A model generated the notes under the pieces. It searched no databases. It was not told the origin of the DNA and saw only the letters and a program-made list of their open reading frames with translations. From Psychrobacter sp. 72-O-c (GTDB lineage: Bacteria > Pseudomonadota > Gammaproteobacteria > Pseudomonadales > Moraxellaceae), in NCBI RefSeq assembly GCF_904846605.1, contig NZ_CAJHBI010000014.1, positions 1 through 64,000 of the forward strand: a DNA stretch of 64,000 nt. Direction: 5' to 3'. Positions 35,726-45,809 of this stretch are shown here, one piece after another. The position numbers and the translations under genes were made by a program. Position 1 is the stretch's first letter. Each line of letters starts with the position of its first letter.

Positions 35726-36526
35726 TCAAAATCCCCAGTGCTGTATTCTAAGTAGAACAAGGGCCATAACAATGCCAACGCCAGCTGAAAAAGTCAACAT
35801 ATAGGTAAAAACGGCACGCCCAACCCCAATATTGACATAGCCTTTTAAGATGTCTGATAAAGAGTTGATTAGGGGAAAGCTTGGCACTAATAGCAAAACG
35901 CTAGAGGCAACGGCAATATCTGCATTATCACCTATATCAAAATAATAGGTTGTCGCCCCAATTAAAGAAGCGATAAAAGCTGTCACAATGACCGTGATAA
36001 AGGGATTAAAGTGGTGTTTGGATAAATAAATACGAGTGAGCATCGCCACCATACCTGCGGTAAAGGTCACGGCGGTAATCAACCAACTGCCGCCGTTAAG
36101 ATAAGCAAATGCGGCACAAGAGGCGCCAACAAACAGGCACACTAACCACGTTGGGTAAACCGACTTGTCTAACTCATCAAACGCAAGCGTAGTGAGTTCA
36201 GTCAGCTCATGATTCAGCTTGTCATTACTTGCAGTGGCTTCGGTTTTATTGATAATTTTCTGGATTTGTACCAATAAATTGACATTAATGCTCTGATTGA
36301 TGGTGTCTCTAGTGGTGGTGATACAGCGTTCATCACAAATAGTTGTCAAGGTAATGGCATTAAAGTTGAGCGAACATTCTACGCTGTTCATCCCCAAGGC
36401 GATGCCCAAGCGTTTGGATAAGTCAACCACAATGGAAGACTCAGCACCATATTGCATAAGGAGTAATCCGCAGCGCACGCATAATCGAGTAATGCGCTGT
36501 TGCTGTACGTAGCTCATAGGAGTCAT
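35726..36526 (-). CDS. Threonine/serine exporter family, large subunit (YjjP / DUF1212 type)
   Basis: A 266-residue protein. The N-terminal soluble region (about residues 1-115) begins RLCVRCGLLLMQYGAESSIV and holds the family's cytosolic domain with the FNAITLTTICDERC strand. Residues 130-260 carry five hydrophobic segments, including FNPFITVIVTAFIASLIGA and SVLLLVPSFPLINSLSDILKG, the ThrE signature. The gene is followed immediately by the small subunit, with one base between stop and start, which argues for strict translational coupling and stoichiometric expression. No regulator is adjacent. Confidence 0.9.
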   Translation of the reverse strand: MTPMSYVQQQRITRLCVRCGLLLMQYGAESSIVVDLSKRLGIALGMNSVECSLNFNAITLTTICDERCITTTRDTINQSINVNLLVQIQKIINKTEATASNDKLNHELTELTTLAFDELDKSVYPTWLVCLFVGASCAAFAYLNGGSWLITAVTFTAGMVAMLTRIYLSKHHFNPFITVIVTAFIASLIGATTYYFDIGDNADIAVASSVLLLVPSFPLINSLSDILKGYVNIGVGRAVFTYMLTFSAGVGIVMALVLLRIQHWGF

Positions 36527-36802
36527 TGGTTAGATACGCATGTTGGCTATGGATTCATTCATATAAACAGTATGAGTGATTATGGGGTACTGATACGGAT
36601 ATACCATAGATCGGAGTAACGTAACGATAGCATGAATTGCGGTGTTTTTTACTTTGGTAAACCTATGAGTACAAAAGATAAAACTACGGTCTTAGTAGCA
36701 GCTCGCTTTATTGACATTATCTCAGCCTGATCTCTCAGTGAAGCGTACGCATCGTATTTGATGCTAATATAAAGCGTAAACCACTGTAGCAAGGAGAATA
36801 CC

Positions 36803-37084
36803 ATGCATATTGCCATCTTAACTCTGACTTTTTCTCTGCCTGGATGCAGCTCGTTAAAAGAAAAGCGCCAGCGCATGGGCGGTTTGCACGCACGCTTCGG
36901 CAATACTCCAAGCGTCGCGGTATGTGAAAGCGGCGAGCGTGATCGGCATGATGCCAGCGAGTGGACGCTTGTCGTAGTAGGGCTGTCTAAACGTGAGGTC
37001 GAATCACAGTGTAGTCAGTTAGAGGCGAAGATAGAACGTACTGTGGACGCGCGGGTGATGAATGTGATGCGAGAGTTTATTTAG
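36803..37084 (+). CDS. DUF503 family protein
   Basis: A 93-residue soluble protein of the DUF503 (YlxP-like) family: MHIAILTLTFSLPGCSSLKEKRQRMGG-type N-terminus (the SLKEKR motif is the family hallmark), then RFGNTPSVAVCESGERD and a strand-rich middle with LVVVGLSKREVESQCSQLE. It has the ferredoxin-like fold expected for the family; some relatives sit next to rbfA or are implicated in ribosome-related processes, but the function is not settled. AAGGAG eight bases before the ATG is a strong ribosome site. The ~275 bases upstream hold no recognisable gene. Confidence 0.85.
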   Translation: MHIAILTLTFSLPGCSSLKEKRQRMGGLHARFGNTPSVAVCESGERDRHDASEWTLVVVGLSKREVESQCSQLEAKIERTVDARVMNVMREFI

Positions 37085-37170
37085 AAGGTAGTTTATAGGA
37101 TGCATGGAATGTCTCCTACGGGAACAATGGGCTTGCAATTAGTAATAGTTAAAATTAAACGGAATATTAA

Positions 37171-38544
37171 ATGTTAACAAGTGGAGAGTTAAGAAGTATT
37201 TTGAATTTCGATTTCGAGTGGTCGATAAATTGGGGTACAGTATGTCAGCTTAACAATGAACCGTCTCGTATCACCTACAATGATTTAGAAGGACAGATAA
37301 GATTTAATGAGAAGAAGCAATTAGCTTTATACTTAGAAAAAGAAATCGATTCATCAGAATTTAGTTCAATTCATAGTCAATATGAAGGTTTATTTAGGAA
37401 TAGTTCTGCGGGGGAACTTATAGTTAAAGAAAAATACTTTCAATTGTCCTTTACTGATAATAAAGGGAGAGAGTGGGTTACAAGTCATTTTTTGCTCAAT
37501 GATAGCGTGGTCATTGGTCACAGAAAGATTATTATAGATGTATTGATTACCAATATCGATTTAGTTAATAGCCGTAAACTGAATAGTTTTTACGCTTATT
37601 ATTCTAAGGAGCTAGAAATTATACCTAATAAACGTTCAATCGGTATAGATGGTATTCAACAGCTAAACAAATATGAGTTAATATTAGAGAATTACACATT
37701 AAGGATTGTGAAAATAGAAGGTATTTCCATATTATCATTAGTCTCTTCTGTGAATAATATTGAAGAAAATTTCCATATATATAAATTGATACGAGAAGCA
37801 ATTAATATTATTTGCTCATACCCTATAAATTACAATATAGAAAATCAATATGATAATGGCTCTCTGGTAACTAGGGTTTATAGTAGGAGGTTTTATGACA
37901 GAGGTAATACACCTCCAATTCCTTCAAGTCATACCAATAATAAAAACATTGATAGATTCATTAGTCAGTATGTGATTTTTTTTCAAGAGAATATTTACTC
38001 ATCATCAAGTGCTTTGTACATATGGTGGTATCGTTTGTATGGCTATACGTTAGATATTGAGAATAAATTACTTATTTTGAGTGTAGCTGTTGAGTCTATA
38101 GTTTTGAAATATATCAGAAAAGAAGATGCTAATAACAAGATTTATGATTGTAATGAAATTAAGAAATTAGGAAAGCTGGTTAAGAACACGGATGTATCCA
38201 AAAGCTTAAAAAGAAGAGTTCAAAAATATTTAGGAAATTTAAACTCTTCTAGCAAACCCCTTGTTTCTATTCTTAATGAGCTAGCGAATTCAGGCACTCT
38301 ATTAAAAGATATGAATATTGAGTGGCAATTATTAAGAAATGATGCAGCACATGGAGTTGAGAGGAGCTTAAATGGTGAAAATGAAGCTCAAATGCAAAGG
38401 GTAATTTATGAAGCGAATTATCTAGAAGAGGTTTTTTTTAGGCTGGTCTTTTATATCATCAGTTATGAAGGGGATTTCCGTCAGTTTTCCAAACTTGGTT
38501 ACCCGTTAGACCATTTGGAAATTAGTAATAAGGATAAGTATTAA
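37171..38544 (+). CDS. HEPN-domain protein, ApeA-like candidate RNase
   Basis: A 457-residue protein of unusually AT-rich codon usage (many AAT, TTA and ATA codons), unlike its neighbours. Residues 1-200 are beta-rich, with an alternating hydrophobic pattern (FEWSINWGTV, SRITYNDLEGQIRF, KIIIDVLITN). The C-terminal region (about residues 290-440) is helical and carries LRNDAAHG: Arg389 and His394 form the R-x4-H motif of HEPN ribonucleases. An N-terminal beta domain plus C-terminal HEPN domain is the layout of ApeA-type abortive-infection proteins, which cleave RNA after phage sensing. The specific ApeA assignment is an inference; other HEPN proteins act as toxins with MNT partners, but no MNT gene is next to it. 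Its composition suggests recent acquisition. Confidence 0.6.
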   Translation: MLTSGELRSILNFDFEWSINWGTVCQLNNEPSRITYNDLEGQIRFNEKKQLALYLEKEIDSSEFSSIHSQYEGLFRNSSAGELIVKEKYFQLSFTDNKGREWVTSHFLLNDSVVIGHRKIIIDVLITNIDLVNSRKLNSFYAYYSKELEIIPNKRSIGIDGIQQLNKYELILENYTLRIVKIEGISILSLVSSVNNIEENFHIYKLIREAINIICSYPINYNIENQYDNGSLVTRVYSRRFYDRGNTPPIPSSHTNNKNIDRFISQYVIFFQENIYSSSSALYIWWYRLYGYTLDIENKLLILSVAVESIVLKYIRKEDANNKIYDCNEIKKLGKLVKNTDVSKSLKRRVQKYLGNLNSSSKPLVSILNELANSGTLLKDMNIEWQLLRNDAAHGVERSLNGENEAQMQRVIYEANYLEEVFFRLVFYIISYEGDFRQFSKLGYPLDHLEISNKDKY

Positions 38545-38697
38545 ATCGGATGTTAAGTGAAAGTCATCTTATTCAAATTTGTTTCTTGTGTTTTTTTAAG
38601 TCTGTTTTACTTCCAGAACGACGCCTTGAGGAGCGGTTTAGCTCCGATTGTAGCGCCTAGACTGGTAGATATTAGCGGAAAGTGGGAGTTGCTACAT

Positions 38698-38728
38698 AAA
38701 AAAGGCTACTCCCTAAAGAATAGCCTTT
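38698..38728 (-). terminator. Intrinsic terminator of uvrA
   Basis: Inverted repeat AAAGGCTA / TAGCCTTT (38701-38708 and 38721-38728) with a 12-base loop. On the minus strand it is followed by a run of six T, about 25 bases after the uvrA stop. Confidence 0.8.
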
Positions 38729-38751
38729 CATCAAAGATTAACCAATCTCTA

Positions 38752-41658
38752 TCAGCTCGCGTCTTTCATCGCTTGCTCTAACATCGGTTTCATAAATTCA
38801 CCCGTATGTGAGCCTTTGGTATTAGCAACTTCTTCAGGTGTACCTTCCGCGATAATTAAACCACCACCTTTACCGCCTTCAGGGCCAAGATCAATCACCC
38901 AATCCGCAGTTTTGATAACGTCTAAGTTATGCTCAATGACCACGATAGTATTGCCTTTGTCACGTAGCGCATGCAGAATGTTAAGTAGCTTGGCAATATC
39001 ATGAAAATGCAAACCAGTGGTTGGTTCATCCAAGATATATAGCGTCTGTCCGGTGTCACGCTTGGCTAGCTCACGGGCTAGTTTAACCCGCTGAGCTTCA
39101 CCGCCGGATAGCGTTGGTGCGGATTGACCAAGGCGGATATAACTGAGACCGACTTCTACCAAGGCTTGCAGGCGACGATGAATAGACGGAATAGCGGAGA
39201 AGAATTCAGTGGCGTCTTCAACGGTCATATCAAGCACTTCAGCGATGCTTTTACCTTTATAGCGAATCTCTAAGGTCTCGCGGTTATAGCGCTTACCCTC
39301 ACAGCTATCGCACGGCACATACATATCGGGTAAGAAATGCATCTCAACTTTGATGAGACCATCACCTTGGCAAGTCTCACAGCGACCGCCTTTTACGTTG
39401 AAGCTAAAGCGTCCGGGTTTATAACCACGTGCTCGCGCCTCTTCAGTTTGGGCGAACATTTCACGTACTGGGGTAAATACGCCGGTATAAGTCGCTGGAT
39501 TTGAGCGCGGAGTACGGCCAATCGGGCTTTGATCAATATCGACCATTTTATCCAAATGCTCAAGACCACTAATACTGTCAAATTTATCAGCGATAAGCGT
39601 TGATGCGTTATTCAGCTGGGTCGCTGCCAAGGGCATTAAAGTACGATTGATCAGCGTTGATTTGCCAGAGCCTGAAACCCCAGTAATACAAGTCATGATG
39701 CCAATGGGTAAGCTCAAATCAACGTTTTGTAAGTTGTTACCGATTGCGCCTTTTAGCTCAATGGTCATCGGTACTTTTTTAGGTTTTGCCTTACCCTCAA
39801 CTTCAACCTCGATCATTTTTGGTTGATGACGAACTTTAGGAATATCGATTTTCATCTTGCCAGACATATACTGGCCAGTGAGTGACTCTTTGGATGCCAT
39901 AATGTCATCTACTGTTCCTTGAGCGATAATTTCACCGCCATGGACGCCAGCACCGACCCCAATGTCAATGACATGATCGGCGTGGCGAATGGCATCTTCG
40001 TCATGCTCAACCACCAGCACCGTATTGCCTAAATCACGCAAGCGCATCAAGGTTTTAAGCAAGCGGTCGTTATCGCGTTGATGTAGGCCAATCGACGGCT
40101 CATCAAGCACATACATGACACCCATTAGACCGGCACCAATTTGGCTGGCAAGTCGGATACGTTGTGCTTCGCCACCAGATAAAGTTTCAGCTGAACGCGC
40201 TAATGACAGATAATCAAGACCGACACTGACTAAGAAGTTTAGGCGCTCATTAATCTCTTTAAAGATTTTTTCAGCCACTTCACCTTTATGACCACCGATT
40301 TTGAGCGTTTTATAATAGTCAGCGGCATCACCGATAGACAGTTTGACAATCTCAGCGATGGTTTGGTCATCCACCCGCACATTACGTGAAATCTCATTTA
40401 GACGGGCGCCATCACAAACGTTACAAGTGGTATCTGCTAGATATTTGGCCAGCTCATCACGTACTAGATTGCTTTGGGTTTTTGCATAGCGGCGTTCTAG
40501 ATAAGGTAGGACGCCTTCAAAAGGAATGGTCTTATTGGTCTTACGGCCGCGCTCATCAGTAAAGTTAAAGGTTAGCTTTTCTTTACCTGAGCCATGCATG
40601 ATTAAATCTTGCTGCTCTTTTGGCAGCTCTTGCCACGGGCTATCCATATCGATTTTGAAATGGTGACAAACGGTTGATAATAGACCAAAGTAATAAGCAT
40701 GGCGTTTGTCCCAGCCGTTAATTGCGCCTTGGTTCAAGCTTTTTTCATGAAGAGTAATCAATTTTTCAGCAGAAAAATATTGACGTTTACCCAAGCCATC
40801 ACAGGCAGGGCAAGCACCATAAGGGTTGTTAAAACTAAACATGCGTGGTTCAAGCTCAGATACCGCGCGATCACAAACGGGGCAGCTGTGCTTTGCTGAC
40901 ATGACTTGATTGTCGCTACCATCAGGCTTGGGATTGCCATCCATATAATGTAGAGTGACCAGTCCTTGACCCAAACGTAGCGCGGTTTCCAAACTTTCTG
41001 CAACCCGGTTGCCCAAATCATCACGTACTTTAAAGCGATCGACGACCACTTCAATAGTATGCTTTTTATTTTTTTCGAGTGCTGGCAATTCATCCATATC
41101 ATAAACATGACCATCAAGGCGCACGCGTACGAAGCCTTGCCCGACCAGTTGTTCAAGCAGTACGGTATGTTCACCCTTACGCTCACGGATAACGGGCGCT
41201 AAGATTATTAGCTTAGTCTCTTCCGGTAGCGCCATGACTTGATCGACCATCTCGGTAACAGACTGCGCCACCATAGGTTCGCCATGCTCTGGACAATACG
41301 GCGTACCAATACGCGCATAAAGTAGGCGTAAGTAGTCATAAATCTCGGTGATCGTACCGACCGTTGAGCGTGGATTATGGTTGGTTGACTTTTGCTCAAT
41401 AGAAATCGCTGGTGACAATCCTTCGATACTATCGACATCCGGCTTTTCCATCTGGGACAGGAACTGGCGTGCATAAGCCGATAAACTTTCGACATAACGG
41501 CGTTGCCCCTCAGCATAAAGGGTATCAAATGCCAAAGAAGACTTACCTGAGCCAGATAAGCCAGTAATCACCACGAATTTATCTCGCGGAATGTCTAAGT
41601 CAATGTTTTTTAGATTATGAGTGCGTGCGCCGCGTACTGCGATATGATCATGTGCCAT
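38752..41658 (-). CDS. uvrA: Excinuclease ABC subunit A
   Basis: A 968-residue damage-recognition ATPase of nucleotide excision repair. It has two ABC modules, with Walker A motifs [14 protein letters not shown] (about residue 32) and [14 protein letters not shown] (about residue 660), two signature LSGGEAQR motifs and two Asp-Glu Walker B motifs ([10 protein letters not shown] and [10 protein letters not shown]). Two zinc-binding regions are visible, CPVCDRAV with CPACDGLG and CETCQGDG with CDSCEG. The length is a little above the ~940 of E. coli because of a Lys-rich insertion after the first module ([11 protein letters not shown]). A diverged remnant of the same gene's 3' end lies 4 kb away. 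It is monocistronic with its own terminator. Confidence 0.98.
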   Translation of the reverse strand: MAHDHIAVRGARTHNLKNIDLDIPRDKFVVITGLSGSGKSSLAFDTLYAEGQRRYVESLSAYARQFLSQMEKPDVDSIEGLSPAISIEQKSTNHNPRSTVGTITEIYDYLRLLYARIGTPYCPEHGEPMVAQSVTEMVDQVMALPEETKLIILAPVIRERKGEHTVLLEQLVGQGFVRVRLDGHVYDMDELPALEKNKKHTIEVVVDRFKVRDDLGNRVAESLETALRLGQGLVTLHYMDGNPKPDGSDNQVMSAKHSCPVCDRAVSELEPRMFSFNNPYGACPACDGLGKRQYFSAEKLITLHEKSLNQGAINGWDKRHAYYFGLLSTVCHHFKIDMDSPWQELPKEQQDLIMHGSGKEKLTFNFTDERGRKTNKTIPFEGVLPYLERRYAKTQSNLVRDELAKYLADTTCNVCDGARLNEISRNVRVDDQTIAEIVKLSIGDAADYYKTLKIGGHKGEVAEKIFKEINERLNFLVSVGLDYLSLARSAETLSGGEAQRIRLASQIGAGLMGVMYVLDEPSIGLHQRDNDRLLKTLMRLRDLGNTVLVVEHDEDAIRHADHVIDIGVGAGVHGGEIIAQGTVDDIMASKESLTGQYMSGKMKIDIPKVRHQPKMIEVEVEGKAKPKKVPMTIELKGAIGNNLQNVDLSLPIGIMTCITGVSGSGKSTLINRTLMPLAATQLNNASTLIADKFDSISGLEHLDKMVDIDQSPIGRTPRSNPATYTGVFTPVREMFAQTEEARARGYKPGRFSFNVKGGRCETCQGDGLIKVEMHFLPDMYVPCDSCEGKRYNRETLEIRYKGKSIAEVLDMTVEDATEFFSAIPSIHRRLQALVEVGLSYIRLGQSAPTLSGGEAQRVKLARELAKRDTGQTLYILDEPTTGLHFHDIAKLLNILHALRDKGNTIVVIEHNLDVIKTADWVIDLGPEGGKGGGLIIAEGTPEEVANTKGSHTGEFMKPMLEQAMKDAS

Positions 41659-42585
41659 CGTTTACAAGTTTCCTATTCGCTAAAAGGATTGTTAAGACCA
41701 ACATAGATATGTGGTTAATAGGTATGTGGTTATAAATATAGAAAATTTAGTTAAGTAAATAGTTAAAAAGCCAATAAATCTTAAATGAGCAATAAATATT
41801 AGACACGATTAATGCTATTAATAAAAACTTAGATATAGCAGCATGTCTATGAATAAGGTTGTCGTTGTTTCAATAATTTTGTTTCAATAAAAAATACTTC
41901 AATAAAAGCAATATTTTTGCACTAATTGTCACCAATAAAATTTTAAAATAAACAACAGGTAAATAAAAGATTATAGGCTTTCAATAGTTATTAGAGGTCT
42001 AGTTTTGAAGTGCCTTCTCAACCATACACTGAATAATGATTGCTGTGTTTTGAGCAACGGGTCAGGTTGCAATTTATTGCATGTTGAATACGTTAGCGTT
42101 GATAATGAAATAAGATTATTAGTTATTGTTATAAATTCGAGAAGTGGTTCTAATTTCTGAAGCTTTGCCAGTTATCCAAAACCATATGTGTATCCGTTTT
42201 ATTTAGTTCTGACTATACCGGGATGAATTTTTTGCAGTCTAAGGCTCTTAGCAACGTCTTACTTTATTGTCATGCTAGACGCATTATTCAAGGTATCAGT
42301 GCCTATGAGATGCACTTAGTAACAAAATTATCGAACTAAATGACAGACTCAGGATAGATGAGACTTAATAGAACTTTGAGACAAAAGTCTCGGCAACCAA
42401 CCGGTGAATGTTTTATACTATGGGGCTTGATTTAGGGTTGGGCTGATAGTGCGGTCAATGTGTATCATGCTTCTTTTTTGATATCGTTCTGGATATTATC
42501 GATCAACAGACGCGAAGATAGCGCCGTTTTACCTTGCGATAAAGTGTAGAAGTCAATCGTTCCATGTTGAACCAGTGAGGCAAGT
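41659..42585. other. Long divergent gene-free spacer
   Basis: About 930 AT-rich bases between the uvrA and yajR starts with no ORF that I consider real on either strand. The middle contains three copies of TTTCAATAA or TTCAATAA within about 45 bases (about 41864-41905). It must hold the uvrA and yajR promoters, but this does not account for its length. No SOS-type operator could be confirmed by eye. It may hold a small RNA, but no hairpin with T run was found to support one. Confidence 0.35.
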
Positions 42586-43950
42586 ATGAATAGCGTAGAA
42601 AAACGGGCAATTCTTGGGGTCGGTGGTATTTTTGCCTTGCGTATGATTGGCTTATTTATGATTGTGCCAGTATTTTCTGTGTATGGAGACAGTTATACCC
42701 ATGCCACGCCATTTTTAATCGGTTTGGCGGTCGGCATTTATGGGCTAGGGCAGGCCATCTTTCAGATACCGATGAGCCTTGCTGCTGATAAGTTTCCGCG
42801 GAAGCCGATTATTATGCTCGGCTTAGTATTATTCGCGCTAGGCGGTATCATAGCGGCAAACGCCACCGATATCTATCAAGTTATCATCGGTCGGGCGCTG
42901 GCAGGTAGTGGCGCAGTCTCTGCAGTATTAATGGCACTACTGGCCGATGTCACCCGTGAAGAGATGCGTACTAAAGCGATGGCGACCATGGGATTGACCA
43001 TTGCTACCTCTATTATGCTGGCCTTTGCTTTTGGGCCGCTGTTAGTAGGCTCGCTTGGTATGTCAGGGCTGTTTTGGTTGACCGCTGGCTTTGCCGTTTT
43101 AGCAATGTTATTGCTGTTAGTCGTACCATCACCTATGCGAGTACTCAAACACAATCTGGATAATAAGTCGATTGGGCAGCAGCTGTCTGATGTGCTTAAA
43201 ATCGGCGATTTAAACCGTTTGCATATTGGTATTTTTGCATTGCATTTGACCTTGACCGCGATATTTGTGATTTTGCCGTATCAGCTCTCAGAAGTGATGG
43301 GTTTGTCAGTACGCCAGCAAGGTCTGGTTTATCTGCCTTTGTTATTTATTGGCTTTGCGGTTGCGATTCCCTTTATTATCATTGCAGAAAAGAAACGCAA
43401 AATGCGTCAAGTATTCTTAGGTGCGTTGGCATTAATGACAGTAGCCCTTATTGTATTGGCGGTGGGTAGTAAGTTTGGCATCGGTATTATCTTAGGGTTA
43501 TTGCTCTATTTTATGGGCTTTAACTTATTAGAGGCGACCATTCCCTCATGGATATCTAAACGCGCTCCGGTTGCCAATAAGGCAACGGCGATGGGTCTTA
43601 ACTCATCCAGTCAGTTTTTTGGGGCGTTTGTTGGTGGGGCGATGGGTGGTTTGCTATTGACTCAGCCCAATGTATTGGCGTGGAGCATACTGGCAGCTGT
43701 GATGGCAGCAGCATTATTACTGATGATTCCGATTGCACAACCGCCTTACTTGTCCAGCACCACAGTGACTATTCCTAAAAATATCGATATCCAAGATTGG
43801 GCGCAGCAAATGTCAGCGATTAATGGCGTTGATGAATTGGTAGTCATGGCAAAAGAACAGGTTGCTTATTTAAAACTAGATAAAACCAAATTAACGGATG
43901 CTACACGACAGCAACTGTCGCATCTTGCACAAAGTCCCCTAGATATTTAA
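42586..43950 (+). CDS. yajR: MFS transporter with C-terminal YAM domain (YajR-like)
   Basis: A 454-residue drug:H+ antiporter-type transporter, the same length as E. coli YajR. Twelve hydrophobic segments are visible. The motif A loop is LAADKFPRKPIIMLG (about residues 65-79) and motif C-like GRALAGSGAVSAVLMAL follows. The C-terminal ~60 residues (VTIPKNIDIQDWAQQMSAI onward) form a small ferredoxin-like domain, the YAM domain, which is soluble and cytoplasmic. The substrate is unknown; the family is usually placed with proton-coupled efflux. The gene appears monocistronic and is followed after 76 bases by a lipoprotein gene. Confidence 0.9.
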   Translation: MNSVEKRAILGVGGIFALRMIGLFMIVPVFSVYGDSYTHATPFLIGLAVGIYGLGQAIFQIPMSLAADKFPRKPIIMLGLVLFALGGIIAANATDIYQVIIGRALAGSGAVSAVLMALLADVTREEMRTKAMATMGLTIATSIMLAFAFGPLLVGSLGMSGLFWLTAGFAVLAMLLLLVVPSPMRVLKHNLDNKSIGQQLSDVLKIGDLNRLHIGIFALHLTLTAIFVILPYQLSEVMGLSVRQQGLVYLPLLFIGFAVAIPFIIIAEKKRKMRQVFLGALALMTVALIVLAVGSKFGIGIILGLLLYFMGFNLLEATIPSWISKRAPVANKATAMGLNSSSQFFGAFVGGAMGGLLLTQPNVLAWSILAAVMAAALLLMIPIAQPPYLSSTTVTIPKNIDIQDWAQQMSAINGVDELVVMAKEQVAYLKLDKTKLTDATRQQLSHLAQSPLDI

Positions 43951-44026
43951 GAGACAACCTAAGTTATAATCATGGCAGCTAACAAGTAAAATATAACTTT
44001 TATTCTCAATCTAAAAAGGAATTAAG

Positions 44027-44695
44027 ATGAGTAAATTTAACACGTTGTCCGCTATGGTTGTCACCAAAAAGTTATGCATTAGAGAGTCGCCTACTAAAAA
44101 ACTGACTGCTAAAAATCTCCTCGTTAAAAAATCACCAACAACAATAACTAAATCGATAGCCAAGCTTGGCATAGGTTTAGGATTATCAATAACGTTACTA
44201 ACCTCTGGCTGTGCCACGCAAAATATTCAGACCTATCAAAATACGACGCCAACGCTTGATATGCACCAGTTTTTCTCAGGTCAAATTGATGGCTGGGGAA
44301 TGTTTCAAGGACGTAATGGCGAGGTCAAAAAAAGATTTTATGTCGATATTGATGCGACTCATGAAGGTGATGATGTCATCGTTTTAGATGAAAAATTTTC
44401 TTGGGCGGATGGAACAAAGTCACAGCGTATATGGCGGCTGACTCAGCAAGCTGATGGGCAATGGAAAGGGGTAGCAGGCGACGTTATTGGTGAGGCGACA
44501 GGAGAGGTGGTCGGTAATACTTTGCATTGGCAGTATTTATTAGAGCTGCCAGTCGATGGTAAAACTTATAATGTAAATTTCGATGATTGGATGTATTTAA
44601 TTAATAAAGATGTCATGCTCAACCGTTCAGTAATGAAAAAATATGGGGTTGAGTTAGGTAGCGTGACCTTGAGTATGCATCGCAATAATAAATAA
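44027..44695 (+). CDS. DUF3833 lipoprotein with an unusually long signal region
   Basis: A 222-residue protein. From about residue 79 it matches the DUF3833 pattern: FFSGQIDGWGMFQGRNGEV, FYVDIDATHEGDDVIVLDE, FSWADGTKSQRIWRL, VVGNTLHWQYLLELPVDGK and FDDWMYLINKDVMLNR. Family function is unknown. The lipobox is LLTSGC with Cys62, so the signal is about 61 residues, more than twice normal. The extra ~45 residues are Lys/Thr-rich (ESPTKKLTAKNLLVKKSP) and resemble translated copies of the short degenerate repeats found in spacers of this genome. The start is at 44027, with AAGGA before it; the only other Met start is residue 10. Confidence 0.85.
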   Translation: MSKFNTLSAMVVTKKLCIRESPTKKLTAKNLLVKKSPTTITKSIAKLGIGLGLSITLLTSGCATQNIQTYQNTTPTLDMHQFFSGQIDGWGMFQGRNGEVKKRFYVDIDATHEGDDVIVLDEKFSWADGTKSQRIWRLTQQADGQWKGVAGDVIGEATGEVVGNTLHWQYLLELPVDGKTYNVNFDDWMYLINKDVMLNRSVMKKYGVELGSVTLSMHRNNK

Positions 44696-44718
44696 GCATG
44701 AGCTTTATCAAGAAATAT

Positions 44719-44856
44719 AGTCGATCCAATTTAAAAATGATACAGTGCTACTGGAATTAATTTTTTGCAGCCTCTGTCCCGCTTGCGAACAGCACGCCAA
44801 AAAAATTATACCAGTGGCACGTTGATATGAACGTATTTCTTTTATTTTGAACTGAT
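44719..44856 (+). repeat. Dispersed ~140 bp hairpin repeat, copy 1
   Basis: Contains arms GTGCTACTGGAATTAATTTT (from 44745) and their imperfect inverse ending in CCAGTGGCAC (44820), separated by GCAGCCTCTGTCCCGCTTGC. The flanks TCGATCCAATTTAAAAATGA on the left and ACGTATTTCTTTTATT on the right also recur in the copy at 46.4 kb. It lies about 25 bases after the DUF3833 gene. The hairpin arms and the conserved flanks make it a MITE-like or REP-like family. The ~300 bases from here to ssb are otherwise AT-rich without a gene and presumably carry the ssb promoter. Confidence 0.72.
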
Positions 44857-45153
44857 TATACATCGTTTTCCGTCTGTGGCTGATAACAGTATTTTACCTC
44901 TATAAAGTTTATCAAAGTACAGTTAGCAGGCCAATTAACACGCCGAAAGAGTGAATCTCTTTTGTTCGTAGCTATAAAATCAGAAGGTTTGATGGTGCAC
45001 GACAAAGAGTGTCGCATGTTAGGCAAAGTTCCCTAGATATTTAGGTAAAACTTGTATAAAGTAAAACCATATTACTGATAGAATAAATCGTTAAGATTAA
45101 AAAACTCGATTAAAGCTGATCATTAAATTATTCATAAGTAAAAGGACGGTATT

Positions 45154-45747
45154 ATGCGCGGTGTTAATAAAGTCATCATCATAGGTAACCTCGGTGCAGA
45201 TCCTGAGGCACGTCAGTTTAATAACGGTGGTAGCGTGACCAATATCTCGGTTGCGACCTCAGAGCAATGGACAGATAAACAAAGCGGTGAGAAAAAAGAA
45301 GCTACTGAGTGGCACCGCATCGCGTTATTCAATCGTCTGGGTGAAATTGCCGCGCAGTACTTGCGTAAAGGCAGTAAGGTTTATATCGAAGGCAGTCTGC
45401 GGACGCGCAAATATCAAGACCAAAGTGGACAAGATCGCTATATTACTGAAATTCGAGCCGAACAAATGCAAATGCTAGATGGCGCGAGTGGCGGTGGTCA
45501 AGACAGTCAGGGCTATCAAGGTGGTCAAAATAACCAGAACAACTCTGATCAGCAGTCAAACAACCCGCAAGGTGGTAATAATCAAAATAGCTTTGCTAAT
45601 AGCAACAATAGCCAAAGCTCACCCAACCAGCAAAATTCGTTTAATAATTCTAATCCGCCTGCTCAAGCACCGAATGCAAATTCTGCTTCAGCAAGCAAGC
45701 CTAATGCCATGCCCGATGGCCCAGTAGATGATGACATTCCGTTTTGA
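45154..45747 (+). CDS. ssb: Single-stranded DNA-binding protein
   Basis: A 197-residue protein. Residues 1-110 form the OB fold ([80 protein letters not shown]). A Gln/Asn/Gly/Ser-rich flexible linker follows from about 112 to 188. The conserved acidic tip DDDIPF at the C-terminus recruits repair and replication proteins. Overall length is a little greater than the E. coli protein (178). AAGGA precedes the ATG, and a terminator follows. It is separated from uvrA, to which it is adjacent in some gammaproteobacteria, by yajR and the DUF3833 gene. Confidence 0.97.
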   Translation: MRGVNKVIIIGNLGADPEARQFNNGGSVTNISVATSEQWTDKQSGEKKEATEWHRIALFNRLGEIAAQYLRKGSKVYIEGSLRTRKYQDQSGQDRYITEIRAEQMQMLDGASGGGQDSQGYQGGQNNQNNSDQQSNNPQGGNNQNSFANSNNSQSSPNQQNSFNNSNPPAQAPNANSASASKPNAMPDGPVDDDIPF

Positions 45748-45785
45748 CGTGTACCTAAGACCATAGTGTAAAGAATATTCTATAG

Positions 45786-45809
45786 AACCCTGCTATTGCA
45801 GGGTTTTTC
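45786..45809 (+). terminator. Intrinsic terminator after ssb
   Basis: Stem AACCCTGC / GCAGGGTT (45786-45793 and 45798-45805) with a TATT loop, followed by a T run, about 40 bases after the ssb stop. Confidence 0.87.

Noticed and set aside
36649..36903. 84-codon minus-strand frame upstream of and overlapping the DUF503 gene.
   Set aside because: Its first third is antisense to the conserved DUF503 start, and no family was recognised in the remainder; kept only as an unexplained spacer.
37171..38544. HEPN-MNT type II toxin-antitoxin pair.
   Set aside because: No small nucleotidyltransferase (GSxxxD) gene is next to the HEPN gene on either side; DUF503 is not of that family.
38557..38781. 74-codon plus-strand frame between the HEPN gene and uvrA, starting GTG.
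   Set aside because: It runs through the uvrA terminator hairpin and into the 3' end of uvrA, and lacks a ribosome site; the hydrophobic start is probably chance.
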